Origin: Croceivirga sp.
GTDB taxonomy: Bacteria > Bacteroidota > Bacteroidia > Flavobacteriales > Flavobacteriaceae
Length of the DNA stretch: 64,000 bases
NCBI GenBank assembly: GCA_028281025.1
Contig: JANQKR010000037.1
Location: forward strand, 62,001 to 126,000
Direction of reading: 5' to 3'
The position numbers and the translations under genes were made by a program. This document shows, in pieces, positions 27,275 to 36,919 of this stretch. The first letter of the stretch is position 1; every line of letters begins with the position of its first letter. The notes below the pieces were generated by a model. The model did no database searches. It saw only the letters and a list, made by a program, of their open reading frames with translations, and was not told the DNA's origin.

Positions 27275-29090
27275 TAAAAGCTTCAATTTGAAAGTAATAT
27301 CCCTGTTCTGTAGTAAGTGCACGTAACTCATAATTGGGCTGCTTATATATTTGGGCCGAAAGATTTAATTTTTCAGGGTGGATTCCCCAGTAAATGACAT
27401 AGCCGGTAGCGTTTTTCACGGCGTCCCAAGTGACATTGGCGTTTCTTCGATCTTCTTGCCGGGTAACCTCAAAATTTTTAGGACTTCGCGGTACTTTGCC
27501 ACCTCCCTTGCCAAAAACCCTTAATTCCGATATAGCAAGATACTCATTCGTACAATAAATATGTTCATACCGAATGTATCTTGCGGTTTCCGGGCGTTTC
27601 AATTCAATGTAGGCGTGGGGCATATCCCGTTCGTTTTTGGAATGGTCCGCAATAACCTTCCAATTTTTTCCATCCAGGGAAGCTTTGATTCGGAACTGCT
27701 GTTTTAAGGTATCGGGCCGACCAAAAACAGTACTCTTATAGTCTTGGAAATTGATTTGGATGGCCCTGACCTCACTTGTTTTTTCCAAATCGATTTCCAC
27801 ATAAATGGAATCGTTGTTTGCCTGGGAAACCCAGTACGAACGGATTTCCTCGTCATTGATCCGGTTGATTCCAAAATCCGTAATCTGTTCTTGCATATAG
27901 CCTTGGTTACTTTCGTCGACCACGTTTGGGGAACCTTCCACCAAGGGGGAATTGGTCCTTACGGGTTTTTCATAGGAAAGTAACATCCATCCCGTAAAAC
28001 GGTTTTTATGGTTCTCCACCGTTGTTTCGGGTAAGTAATGCGGATAATCACCGTAGGCCGTGTTTACATACATTTGACCGTTATCGGGTTCAAAACCTGC
28101 TGGGTACATTCCCAGTCTGCGTTCGAACTTATAATTTACCGAAATGGCCATAGTGGCAAAATGCCAATAATTCCCATTATTATCTTTTACCGTACTCCCA
28201 TGGCCAGAGCCTTTCAGGAACCCCCCCGGTTTATAGGAAATGGGATTGTAAGGAGCATATTCAAAGGGACCCAGTGGATTTTTACTGGTGTAAACACCAT
28301 CTGCATATACGTTCCATTGGGTGCCCGGGGCCCCGTATTCCAAATAATAGGTATTGTTGTGCTTCATCATCCATGGACCTTCTATAAAAGGTTTTAAATC
28401 TGAACGATGGTCCTGTCCAAAACGCTCCCATCCATGCTTTTCCGGTTGAAGGTTAAAAAGATCGGTTTGCCCACCTTTGGGGATGTAAAAGTTATCGGAA
28501 TCCAATTCCACACCCCTTATGGGCCATGTATTGGAAGATTCTTCGTACAGGTAAACCTTGCCATCATCATCAACAAAAAGATTGGGGTCCTGCACACCGC
28601 CAGGCACATTGATTACCGCAAAATTGGTCTTCCAATCCCCCAATTCGGGGTTGTTGGTCTCAATTACTGCACCCCGTCCCGAAGGATCTCCCAGAAGTAT
28701 AATTTTATCATCCTTTACCGCAGCGGCCGGGGCGTTACAGCCATTGAAATACCAGCTCTGTGGTCTTATAAAGGTCCAATTGCCCATATCCTCCGAGCTC
28801 CAATACCCATGGGATCGCGTAACGAACATATAGAATTTGCCCTTAAAATTTACTACTGCCGGATCGGCACCGGAGCGATAGGATACATTGTTCCTGGCAC
28901 GATAATGTGACATGTACGAGTAATCAATATCCAAGGGATTGCAATACGTACGATACTTTTTTGTGGAATCCCCATTTTGGGAAAACACGCCAAAAGTTGT
29001 TAAGAACACCATGAAAAACACCTGGGAAACGGCAAAATGATTTTTTGTCAAAGCAAGGATATTTAGGTTAAGGCCAGTTTTAAGATACAC
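27228..29090 (-). CDS. GH43-family glycoside hydrolase with discoidin and FN3 domains
   Basis: 620 residues with a signal peptide (VFFMVFLTTFGVFS). A five-bladed GH43-like propeller (~60-390) carries the three acids in their usual places: SGADPAVVNFKGKFYMF (Asp base), VQDPNLFVDDDGKVYLY (Asp), and FIEGPWMMKHNNTYYLEYG (Glu acid). An F5/8 type C (discoidin) carbohydrate-binding module follows (~420-535, IYVEIDLEKTSEVRAIQINF and ARYIRYEHIYCTNEYLAISE), then an FN3 domain (~540-620). GH43 enzymes mostly act on arabinosides, xylosides or galactosides. The gene is divergent from the regulator at 29342. Confidence 0.85.
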   Translation of the reverse strand: MYLKTGLNLNILALTKNHFAVSQVFFMVFLTTFGVFSQNGDSTKKYRTYCNPLDIDYSYMSHYRARNNVSYRSGADPAVVNFKGKFYMFVTRSHGYWSSEDMGNWTFIRPQSWYFNGCNAPAAAVKDDKIILLGDPSGRGAVIETNNPELGDWKTNFAVINVPGGVQDPNLFVDDDGKVYLYEESSNTWPIRGVELDSDNFYIPKGGQTDLFNLQPEKHGWERFGQDHRSDLKPFIEGPWMMKHNNTYYLEYGAPGTQWNVYADGVYTSKNPLGPFEYAPYNPISYKPGGFLKGSGHGSTVKDNNGNYWHFATMAISVNYKFERRLGMYPAGFEPDNGQMYVNTAYGDYPHYLPETTVENHKNRFTGWMLLSYEKPVRTNSPLVEGSPNVVDESNQGYMQEQITDFGINRINDEEIRSYWVSQANNDSIYVEIDLEKTSEVRAIQINFQDYKSTVFGRPDTLKQQFRIKASLDGKNWKVIADHSKNERDMPHAYIELKRPETARYIRYEHIYCTNEYLAISELRVFGKGGGKVPRSPKNFEVTRQEDRRNANVTWDAVKNATGYVIYWGIHPEKLNLSAQIYKQPNYELRALTTEQGYYFQIEAFNENGISKRSKIRSTE

Positions 29091-29278
29091 AATATGAATT
29101 ACTTAAAAAGCAGTTCCACTACATTTCAACTACTTCATGCCAAAAGGGTTGAAAAGAAAAGGGCTGAACCTGGATTTTTACGGGAGGTTTGTCATTGCAT
29201 ACAAATCTGATGTAGTAATGATGTATAAATTGCATTGGTCTAGGTAGATATGGGTTATCTTTTCAGTTTTTCAATCCC

Positions 29279-29286
29279 TAGCTTTG
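29279..29286 (+). promoter_or_regulatory. Bacteroidetes -7 element of the sensor-regulator gene
   Basis: TAGCTTTG fits the TAnnTTTG consensus and would start transcription ~50 nt upstream of the ATG at 29342. No clear -33 element is seen. Confidence 0.5.
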
Positions 29287-29341
29287 TATATTGAATTAAG
29301 GTTAACATAAGGTGTTCAAAACTTAAAGGCCCTTAGTAAGG

Positions 29342-32098
29342 ATGACCCTGCCCAAAAAAATAACGTTCCTATTTGTTCTGTTCCAGGTAATGGTTTCGGC
29401 ACAAAACCTTCTGCCTCCGGTCTACAACTATTCATTGTTGGATTATAAAGGGGCAGGAGAGAATTGGGATTTGACTACAAATGAACAGGGAGAATTGTTT
29501 GTGGCCAACAATAAAGGGATGCTTCACTTTGATGGTGAGGAATGGAATTTGTACAAGTTGCCCAATAACACGATCATTCGTTCCATTCTTTCACACGGTG
29601 ACCGTATATATACCGGTTCCTATGAAGAGTTTGGGTATTGGAAAAAAAATGGGGATGGTGTTTTTGTGTATCATTCCCTCACTCATTTAATACAAGATCA
29701 CACCTTTACCAGTGAAGAGTTTTGGGAGATACTCCCTATAAAGGGAATGATTGTTTTTCGTTCTTTTTCTTCCATATATATCTATGAAAAGAACCAAATA
29801 AGGGTTATTGACCCTCCCCAGGTCATCTCAGATTTTATTGAATATGAAGGAAAACTTCTTGTGGCAGCAGGGAGGGCTGGTCTTTATGAATTGGCAAATG
29901 AAGTTTTGAAACCCCTTGACCATCAAAAACCATTAAAAGGTAAAACGTTAACGGACATGGTGGTCGTTAACGGGAAACTGTTGATAGGATCCAAATTGGA
30001 TGGTTGTTTTGTTTTTGATGGCAATACCATTGAATCTTGGCAAAATACCCTAAATACTGAACTTAAATCCCATCAACTAAACAAAATTTTAAGCTTGACA
30101 AATGGAAAGCTCGCCTTTGGAACCATTAAGAATGGTGTTTACCTGAATGATCCCCAAACCGGAACTTCACAGATTGTAAATAGAAAAACGGGATTGCAAA
30201 ACAATACCGTGCTCTCCATGCTGCAATATGAAGATCAGCTTTGGTTAGGTCTTGATAACGGTGTTGCACGACTAAGGCTTGATAATTCAATCACCTACTA
30301 CACGGATTACTCGGGTGCATTGGGCATGGTGTATGATATGGCCCTATACGAGGGGAAAGTCTATTTGGGAAGTAACACCGGGGTCTTCTATTTTGAATCG
30401 GATCGCCTAAAATTCGTAAATGGTTCACAAGGTCACGTTTGGGACTTGGAAATTATTGATAATGATCTGGTATGTGGTCACAATACCGGGACGTTCAAGG
30501 TTAAGGAAAACACTTTTAAGCGGATGTCCAATTTTGCCGGGGGCTATGAAATTATAAGGATCCCGGAGCAAAAGGATAGGTATATGCAAGGAATTTATAC
30601 AGGACTTTTAACCTATCAAAAAGGATTTGATGGACAATGGGAGGTAACCGAGGTCGCTGGAATTGGTTTTCCTGTAAAACAATTGTGTTTTGAAAGCCCT
30701 CACATACTTTGGGTGGCCCATCCCTACAAGGGCTTTTATCGGATTCATCTGAATGAGGATTATTCCAGCGTCTCCAAAATTGATGAATTTAACAGCAATA
30801 GCGTTCCAAACAATTACAATGTAAAAATTTACAAAATCAAAAACCAAATTGTGTTTTGTAGTCAAGGAAGTTGGTACAAATACGATACAATTCTTGAGGA
30901 AATTGTTCCTTTTGTGGAGTTTGGGCGATTTAAGGATCAGGAGTTATTGAGCTTTGAAGGGGATTATTTTTGGTTTGTGGATGGAGATGGGAACAAGGAT
31001 TTGGTCAGAACGGATTTAAAGGCCGATAGTTTGGTCATTGGCGACCTGGCCCTACGAAGACGATTGGTACCCGAAGCCCAAAGGATGGTAAAAATAAATG
31101 ATAGCATTTCCTTTATTACACTTAGTGATGGCTTTGCAAAGGTCAATGTGGCACAATTAAAACAGCGATTGAACAACTATCAATTGCCCGTCCCAGAACT
31201 GACTTTTATCAAGGATAAAGAACGCTCGTATGTTCCAGATTTGGAACCCCTGCCTTTTTCATTTAAGAAATCGAGAATTTTAACCGTTGGGTTTGCAACA
31301 CCAAAGTCCATTCAACCCCGTTACCATTACACATTGTCCGGCCCCGAGAACCACAACGGATATGTTGAGGAAGGTGTGGTGTCATTTCAAAACCTTGCCT
31401 ATGGCGATTACGTATTTGAAGTGTCAACAGTTGGCATTGACAACAGGGCATCCGAGGTAAATTCTTTTGAGTTTAAGATTGCCCCTCCATGGTTTTTGTC
31501 CAACTTGAGCGTTACCCTGTATTTGGTATTGGTGTTGATTTGCGTCATTTTGGTGAGAAGATACAACCAGGCAAAGCTCAAAAGGAAGCAAAAGGAACTT
31601 GAAGAGCAGATGCAGAAGGAACAGGACAGAAGAATCGCTCAATTGGAAAGGGAAGAGTTGGCGAAAAAAGTGAAACTCAAACAAAATGAACTGGCCAGTA
31701 CGGCATTGAACATTGCCAGGAAGAATGAAATGATTTTGGAATTGAAGAACATGTTGGTGCTCAACAAGGACAATTTCCCCAATTCCCAACGTTTCCGTTC
31801 TTTTATCAGAAAACTGAACAACTCGGTAAAGGACACTGAGGATTGGAAAAGGTTCGAAGTCAGTTTTAAGGAATTGCACGAAGATTTTTTTGAACGTCTT
31901 TTGATGGAATATCCGGAGCTTACCCCTAAGGATCTTAAACTCTGTGCCTATCTTAAAATGAATCTGTCCACCAAAGAAATAGCTCCCTTAATGGGAATAA
32001 CCATAAGGGGCGTTGAAATCCACAGGTACAGATTGCGAAAAAAACTGGAATTGGAAAGCACCAAAAACCTATCAAATTTCCTAATCACCTTCTCGTAG
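29342..32098 (+). CDS. Beta-propeller / Y_Y_Y sensor with cytoplasmic LuxR-type DNA-binding domain
   Basis: 918 residues. Signal peptide or first membrane segment at ~5-21. A periplasmic two-propeller sensor region (~25-630) has repeats such as LTTNEQGELFVANNKGMLHF and LWLGLDNGVARLRLDN. A Y_Y_Y domain (~650-715) precedes a transmembrane helix (SNLSVTLYLVLVLICVILV), a coiled coil rich in K/E/Q and a C-terminal helix-turn-helix (YPELTPKDLKLCAYLKMNLS, TKEIAPLMGITIRGVEIHRY). There is no kinase or receiver, so it couples glycan binding directly to transcription, unlike classical hybrid two-component systems. It most likely controls the SusC/D operon 230 bp downstream. Confidence 0.9.
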   Translation: MTLPKKITFLFVLFQVMVSAQNLLPPVYNYSLLDYKGAGENWDLTTNEQGELFVANNKGMLHFDGEEWNLYKLPNNTIIRSILSHGDRIYTGSYEEFGYWKKNGDGVFVYHSLTHLIQDHTFTSEEFWEILPIKGMIVFRSFSSIYIYEKNQIRVIDPPQVISDFIEYEGKLLVAAGRAGLYELANEVLKPLDHQKPLKGKTLTDMVVVNGKLLIGSKLDGCFVFDGNTIESWQNTLNTELKSHQLNKILSLTNGKLAFGTIKNGVYLNDPQTGTSQIVNRKTGLQNNTVLSMLQYEDQLWLGLDNGVARLRLDNSITYYTDYSGALGMVYDMALYEGKVYLGSNTGVFYFESDRLKFVNGSQGHVWDLEIIDNDLVCGHNTGTFKVKENTFKRMSNFAGGYEIIRIPEQKDRYMQGIYTGLLTYQKGFDGQWEVTEVAGIGFPVKQLCFESPHILWVAHPYKGFYRIHLNEDYSSVSKIDEFNSNSVPNNYNVKIYKIKNQIVFCSQGSWYKYDTILEEIVPFVEFGRFKDQELLSFEGDYFWFVDGDGNKDLVRTDLKADSLVIGDLALRRRLVPEAQRMVKINDSISFITLSDGFAKVNVAQLKQRLNNYQLPVPELTFIKDKERSYVPDLEPLPFSFKKSRILTVGFATPKSIQPRYHYTLSGPENHNGYVEEGVVSFQNLAYGDYVFEVSTVGIDNRASEVNSFEFKIAPPWFLSNLSVTLYLVLVLICVILVRRYNQAKLKRKQKELEEQMQKEQDRRIAQLEREELAKKVKLKQNELASTALNIARKNEMILELKNMLVLNKDNFPNSQRFRSFIRKLNNSVKDTEDWKRFEVSFKELHEDFFERLLMEYPELTPKDLKLCAYLKMNLSTKEIAPLMGITIRGVEIHRYRLRKKLELESTKNLSNFLITFS

Positions 32099-32324
32099 CC
32101 GAAATCCAATACATTCAACTTCAATAATTGCCATTTCAAAGTACATCAACAGTACATCATTAAGTTAATTTTTTATAAATCCATTTTTTGTTCAACTACT
32201 GCATAGCCCTTACTAACTAGGATTGGTGATTGGAAAACAGGATGATGTATTTTTTATGTAGGTCACTACAACGTTTTCGGAGTAGCGCCTTATTAAATTA
32301 GCAATCAACTAACTACTTTGTTAA

Positions 32325-35300
32325 ATGATTATGAAAAAAAAGAATGTATTTTTAGTAATCTTCCTTTTAGCGGCTCATGTAGTCGTTTTTGCCCAGAATG
32401 CAATTACAGTTTCTGGAGTGGTGTCGGAAGCTAATGGACAGCCTTTGCCTGGGGCAACAGTGCTGGTGAAAGGTACTTCAATCGGTACACAAACAGATTT
32501 TGATGGTAACTATGTACTGGACAACGTTCCCAGTGATGGTACATTGGTATTTAGTTACATTGGTTTTACTACCGTTGAAAGTGAGGTCAACAATCAAAAT
32601 ACCATCAATGTATCCCTTCAAGAAGACACACAACGATTGGATGAGGTGGTAATCGTAGGTTATGGTGAGCAGAAACGATCGGATATTACGGGTGCCGTGG
32701 TATCCGTTAAGGCTGAGGAAATTGTCAAAATTCCGGCACTGACGGCTACACAATCCATACAGGGTAAGGTAGCTGGGGTAAATATTATCGCCAATGATGC
32801 GCCCGGTGCCACACCTACTGTGGTGGTAAGGGGCTTAGGTACTGCATTGGGTGGAAGGGAACCTTTCTTTGTGGTGGACGGCCAGCCTTTGCAGGACATT
32901 AGAAGCATAAATCCAGCAGATATTGAATCCATAGAATTTCTAAAGGGCGCCTCTTATGCCAACATCTATGGTATACGTGCCGCAAATGGGGTCATTCTTG
33001 TGACTACCAAGAAAGGAAAGGAAGGCAAAATCCAGTTTAATTTCGATTCCTTCTTTGGACTACGGTCCGTTTTGAATCGAGTGGAGATGGCCAATGGCGC
33101 CCAATACACACAATTCTTCAACGAGGAGAATGCAGCCATTGGCGGACCACAATTGCAATTAAACCAACGCTACGATACGGATTGGTATGATGAATTATTG
33201 CAGACGGGAGCCATACAGAGTCATAATTTCTCCGTTTCGGGAGCTTCGGACAAAGTCAATTATTTCTTAAGCTATAATTTTTATGATGAGGAAGGGATTC
33301 TTGAAGGCAATAAATTTTCCAGGGGAAACATACGGAGTAACAATACCTTCCACTTGTTTGATGACAAGTTTAGAATTATCCAAAACTTGAACATCACCTA
33401 TACCAATGAAACGCCCAAACCCTTTGGAGCCTTTAATAATGCATATAGGCAGTCTCCATTGGTACCCGTTTTTTATGACAATGGACGTTTTGGACAATCC
33501 TTTTACAATCAAACCACGGGAGTCGTAGGTTTTGAAGCCGCCGATGGGGAATCTGTTGGACGTTTGAATACGGCCGGTAATCCAGTGTCACAGGTATTTT
33601 TTGATGATGAAAATAGAAATACCACGACCTTGCAGGGGCAAATAACCGCTGAAGCGGACATAACGGAGTATTTAAAGGCAACCGCAAGATTCGGGGCTAC
33701 CCAAGGTTTTGTCAAAAGAAATCTGTTTGAGCCCAGGCGACAGATTTGGCTAAATGCGGATCCAGTACGGACCGAAGCACAATTTGAAGAAGGTCGGGCA
33801 GATTTGGATGGAGATGGTGTAATATCACCTGAATTTGCCAACAATAGATTTAATGTCAGGGATGAAGAGTTTTTCCGTTGGAATTTGGAGGGCTTCCTAA
33901 CCTTTGACAAATCCTTTGGCAATCATAATGTTAACGCAACCGTGGGTATTAGCCGCGAGAACTTTGGCGGAAGGGAAATTGTGGAAGCAGAAGGCTTTGA
34001 TGTGTTTGATCAGCCAAGATTGCGAAGTTTGAACAGACGAACCTCGGCTTTCTTTGATAATACGGTAACCCAGGAATTTAACCAATCCACCAACCTGCAG
34101 TCTTATTTTGCCAGGGCGGAATACGACTATGCTGAAAAATATTTTGTACGTGCGGTAATCCGAAGGGATGGAACAAGCAATTTTATAGATGGAGAGAATT
34201 TCTTTGATAACTTTCCTGCATTTAGTGTAGGTTGGACTTTGACGGAAGAGGACTTTTTGAAGAATAATGAGTTTGTTGACTTTTTTAAGATTTTTGGTGG
34301 CTGGGGCCAGTTGGGGAATGCCAATGTGCCCATTAATGTCCAACAAATCCGCACCGATCCCGATTCTGGAAACCAGAATTACGTATTTGGACCAACACAG
34401 GATCTAATTTTTGGAGCATCATTTGGAAGTCCCGTTTTCCCTTTACAGTGGGAGGTAACCGAAGAGTGGGAAGCAGGATTTGATTTTGCCGTACTTGACC
34501 GTAAATTATCTGGTACGTTCACGTACTATGACCGAAACAATACCAATGCCATTATCAATGTCCAGAATCTGCTCAACTCTGCTGCAGAAGGTAATTTCCT
34601 TGCCCAGGCAGCTGAGGTTTCCAATACCGGTGTGGAAGTGCTTGTGAATTGGAGGGATCAAATAGGTCCGGACTTCAGTTACAATGTAGGGGTCAATTTC
34701 TCAACGAATAGGAATAGAGTGGAAAATGTGGTGCCCGGATTTGATGGGCAAGTTGGTGGAAGCTTAAATAATGGGCAGATTACCAAGAGATTGCAGGAAG
34801 GACAACCCATATTTGCCTGGTGGTTATTGGAAGCCGATGGCGTTTGGCAAAACCAGGAAGAGATAGATAACAATCCTTCCGTAGGTAATGCACGGCCGGG
34901 ACACCTAAAATATGTGGACCAAAATGATGATGGGGTGATTGATGATAGGGACAAACGTTTTTTCGACAATTACCTACCCACCTTCAACTACGGTATCACC
35001 ATAGGGGCCCAATACAAAAATCTTGATTTTAGTTTGGACGGTTTTGGACTTGGGGGTAATAAGGTTTACAATGGACTGGCCAACACCCGACTACAAAGTG
35101 TAAACATTTCAGAAGAAATCTTTAACAGTCGTTGGACCGGGGAAGGATCTACCAACGCCGCACCTGGGGCGGACAGGGATGCCTTGGCCTCTTCTTTTTG
35201 GTTGGAAGATGGGGATTTCTTTAGGATCAACAATATCACCATTGGTTATACTTTTAACCAATTCCAAGGTTTCTTGAATAGGGCAAGACTTTACTTTACC

Positions 35301-35447
35301 GCTCAAAATCCATTTATGTTTACCGATTATTCCGGGTTTACGCCTGAACTTCTCGGTACAGGGGTGCCTAATGAAAATGCTGGAATAGAGCTAAATGCAT
35401 ACCCTACTACCCGAACCTTTATTCTTGGACTTAACGTACAGATTTAA
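32325..35447 (+). CDS. SusC/RagA TonB-dependent receptor (PUL 2)
   Basis: 1040 residues. ATG 32325 (MIMKKKN) or 32331. Signal peptide (VFLVIFLLAAHVVVFAQ), carboxypeptidase-like regulatory domain (~25-110, VSEANGQPLPGATVLVKGTS), then the plug beginning at VVIVGYGEQKRSDITGAVVS and the barrel, ending FILGLNVQI. It lacks the STN domain found in the PUL 1 receptor, so it is not part of an ECF/FecR relay, in line with the one-component sensor upstream. Its stop overlaps the susD start (TAATG). Confidence 0.95.
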   Translation: MIMKKKNVFLVIFLLAAHVVVFAQNAITVSGVVSEANGQPLPGATVLVKGTSIGTQTDFDGNYVLDNVPSDGTLVFSYIGFTTVESEVNNQNTINVSLQEDTQRLDEVVIVGYGEQKRSDITGAVVSVKAEEIVKIPALTATQSIQGKVAGVNIIANDAPGATPTVVVRGLGTALGGREPFFVVDGQPLQDIRSINPADIESIEFLKGASYANIYGIRAANGVILVTTKKGKEGKIQFNFDSFFGLRSVLNRVEMANGAQYTQFFNEENAAIGGPQLQLNQRYDTDWYDELLQTGAIQSHNFSVSGASDKVNYFLSYNFYDEEGILEGNKFSRGNIRSNNTFHLFDDKFRIIQNLNITYTNETPKPFGAFNNAYRQSPLVPVFYDNGRFGQSFYNQTTGVVGFEAADGESVGRLNTAGNPVSQVFFDDENRNTTTLQGQITAEADITEYLKATARFGATQGFVKRNLFEPRRQIWLNADPVRTEAQFEEGRADLDGDGVISPEFANNRFNVRDEEFFRWNLEGFLTFDKSFGNHNVNATVGISRENFGGREIVEAEGFDVFDQPRLRSLNRRTSAFFDNTVTQEFNQSTNLQSYFARAEYDYAEKYFVRAVIRRDGTSNFIDGENFFDNFPAFSVGWTLTEEDFLKNNEFVDFFKIFGGWGQLGNANVPINVQQIRTDPDSGNQNYVFGPTQDLIFGASFGSPVFPLQWEVTEEWEAGFDFAVLDRKLSGTFTYYDRNNTNAIINVQNLLNSAAEGNFLAQAAEVSNTGVEVLVNWRDQIGPDFSYNVGVNFSTNRNRVENVVPGFDGQVGGSLNNGQITKRLQEGQPIFAWWLLEADGVWQNQEEIDNNPSVGNARPGHLKYVDQNDDGVIDDRDKRFFDNYLPTFNYGITIGAQYKNLDFSLDGFGLGGNKVYNGLANTRLQSVNISEEIFNSRWTGEGSTNAAPGADRDALASSFWLEDGDFFRINNITIGYTFNQFQGFLNRARLYFTAQNPFMFTDYSGFTPELLGTGVPNENAGIELNAYPTTRTFILGLNVQI

Positions 35448-36901
35448 TGAAAGCACGGATTAAAAATACAAACATCATGATTACGGAAATAAGAACAATG
35501 TTATTGGGCCTTGTTATCTTCACCTGCCTTTTTGGTTGCGATGATTTTGTAGAGGAGGTCGAAATAGTGGATCCAACCGCAGAAGAAAGCGGGGAGGATT
35601 TTCAACCTATTCAGTTTGTTACGGGAGTCTATGGAAGACATACGGATTTTGCCTATGCCTTTTCATTTTTGGGCATTACCGAAATTATATCGGACAACGC
35701 GGACAAGGGGAGTGCCCCAACGGATACCGGAGCGGATAAGGACCAATTGGATGGGCTTACCCATACGCCATCCAGTGTCTCCATTAGGGCCATGTGGACC
35801 CAATGGTACAAAGCTATTGGTAGGGCCTCATTGGCCATAGAATTTACCGAGAATTTTGAGCCCATTGATGAAGGTTTGCGGACCCGTTTGATCGGGGAAT
35901 GTAAATTCCTAAGGGCCTTAAACTATTTTTGGCTGGTTCGCACTTTTGGTGATGTGCCCTTGCAGGATGTCGATCTTTTGGAACGTGCGCCCATTTCCGA
36001 AGTTTACGCGTTTATCGAGCAGGATTTGATGGAGGCCATTGCCGCGCTTCCAGAAAAGAGTGAATATCCCCCACAGGATTTAGGTAGGGCTACCAGAGGG
36101 GCAGCACAGGCACTTTTGGCAAAAGTATATTTGTACCAGGAAAGATGGCAGGATGCTGCGGATATGGCAAATACCGTCATGAATTCCGGTGAATACGATC
36201 TGGAACCGGATTATGCCACCGTATGGAGGGCGACTACTGAAAATGGTATCGAATCCATTTTTGAATTGCAAGGACGTGGAGAAATCATAGCCCATGGCAT
36301 ACAACAGTATTCCTCTACGCAAGGGGCTCGTGGACCGGATGGATTTGGCTGGGGCTTCAACACACCATCAGAGGATTTGCTGAATGCCTTTGAATCTGAA
36401 AGTGATGCCATTCGAAGGGATGCTACCATTATTTTTAGGGGAGAGACCTTGTTTGATGGAAGGGTGATCAACCCGGGAGTGGAAAATCCACGGTATAACG
36501 AGAAGGCCTACTCCAGTTTAAATGCCGGTCAAGGGGATGGGGACAAAAATATCCGTATACTTCGATTTGCCGAGATTCTGTTGATACGGGCCGAAGCATT
36601 AAATGAACTGGGGCAATCCAGTGAAGCCCTGGTTCCATTGAATCGAGTACGTAGTAGGGTCAGCCTGCCGGATGTAACCGCAACCAACCAGAATGAACTT
36701 AGGCTGGCCATTTGGAAAGAACGTAGATTGGAATTGGCTATGGAGCATGATAGGTGGTATGATCTGTTGCGTCAAGGTAGGGCGGCAGAGGTAATGACTG
36801 CCCTTGGCTTCCCTTTTGAAGTGGGCAAACATGAATTATATCCCATCCCAAATGATCAGTTGATACAAACACCGGAAATGCGACAAAATCCCGGATGGTA
36901 G
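35447..36901 (+). CDS. SusD/RagB family lipoprotein (PUL 2)
   Basis: 484 residues. The lipobox is TCLFGC (Cys31); ATG 35477 or 35498 would shorten the leader. After the lipobox comes an acidic stretch (DDFVEEVEIVDPTAEESGED), as expected for surface export of Bacteroidetes lipoproteins. TPR-like helices and the RagB C-terminal signature follow (WKERRLELAMEHDRWYDLLR, then LYPIPNDQLIQTPEMRQNPG). It partners the preceding SusC with a 1-nt overlap. Confidence 0.95.
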   Translation: MKARIKNTNIMITEIRTMLLGLVIFTCLFGCDDFVEEVEIVDPTAEESGEDFQPIQFVTGVYGRHTDFAYAFSFLGITEIISDNADKGSAPTDTGADKDQLDGLTHTPSSVSIRAMWTQWYKAIGRASLAIEFTENFEPIDEGLRTRLIGECKFLRALNYFWLVRTFGDVPLQDVDLLERAPISEVYAFIEQDLMEAIAALPEKSEYPPQDLGRATRGAAQALLAKVYLYQERWQDAADMANTVMNSGEYDLEPDYATVWRATTENGIESIFELQGRGEIIAHGIQQYSSTQGARGPDGFGWGFNTPSEDLLNAFESESDAIRRDATIIFRGETLFDGRVINPGVENPRYNEKAYSSLNAGQGDGDKNIRILRFAEILLIRAEALNELGQSSEALVPLNRVRSRVSLPDVTATNQNELRLAIWKERRLELAMEHDRWYDLLRQGRAAEVMTALGFPFEVGKHELYPIPNDQLIQTPEMRQNPGW

Positions 36902-36919
36902 GTAGCAACTGAATGAAAC

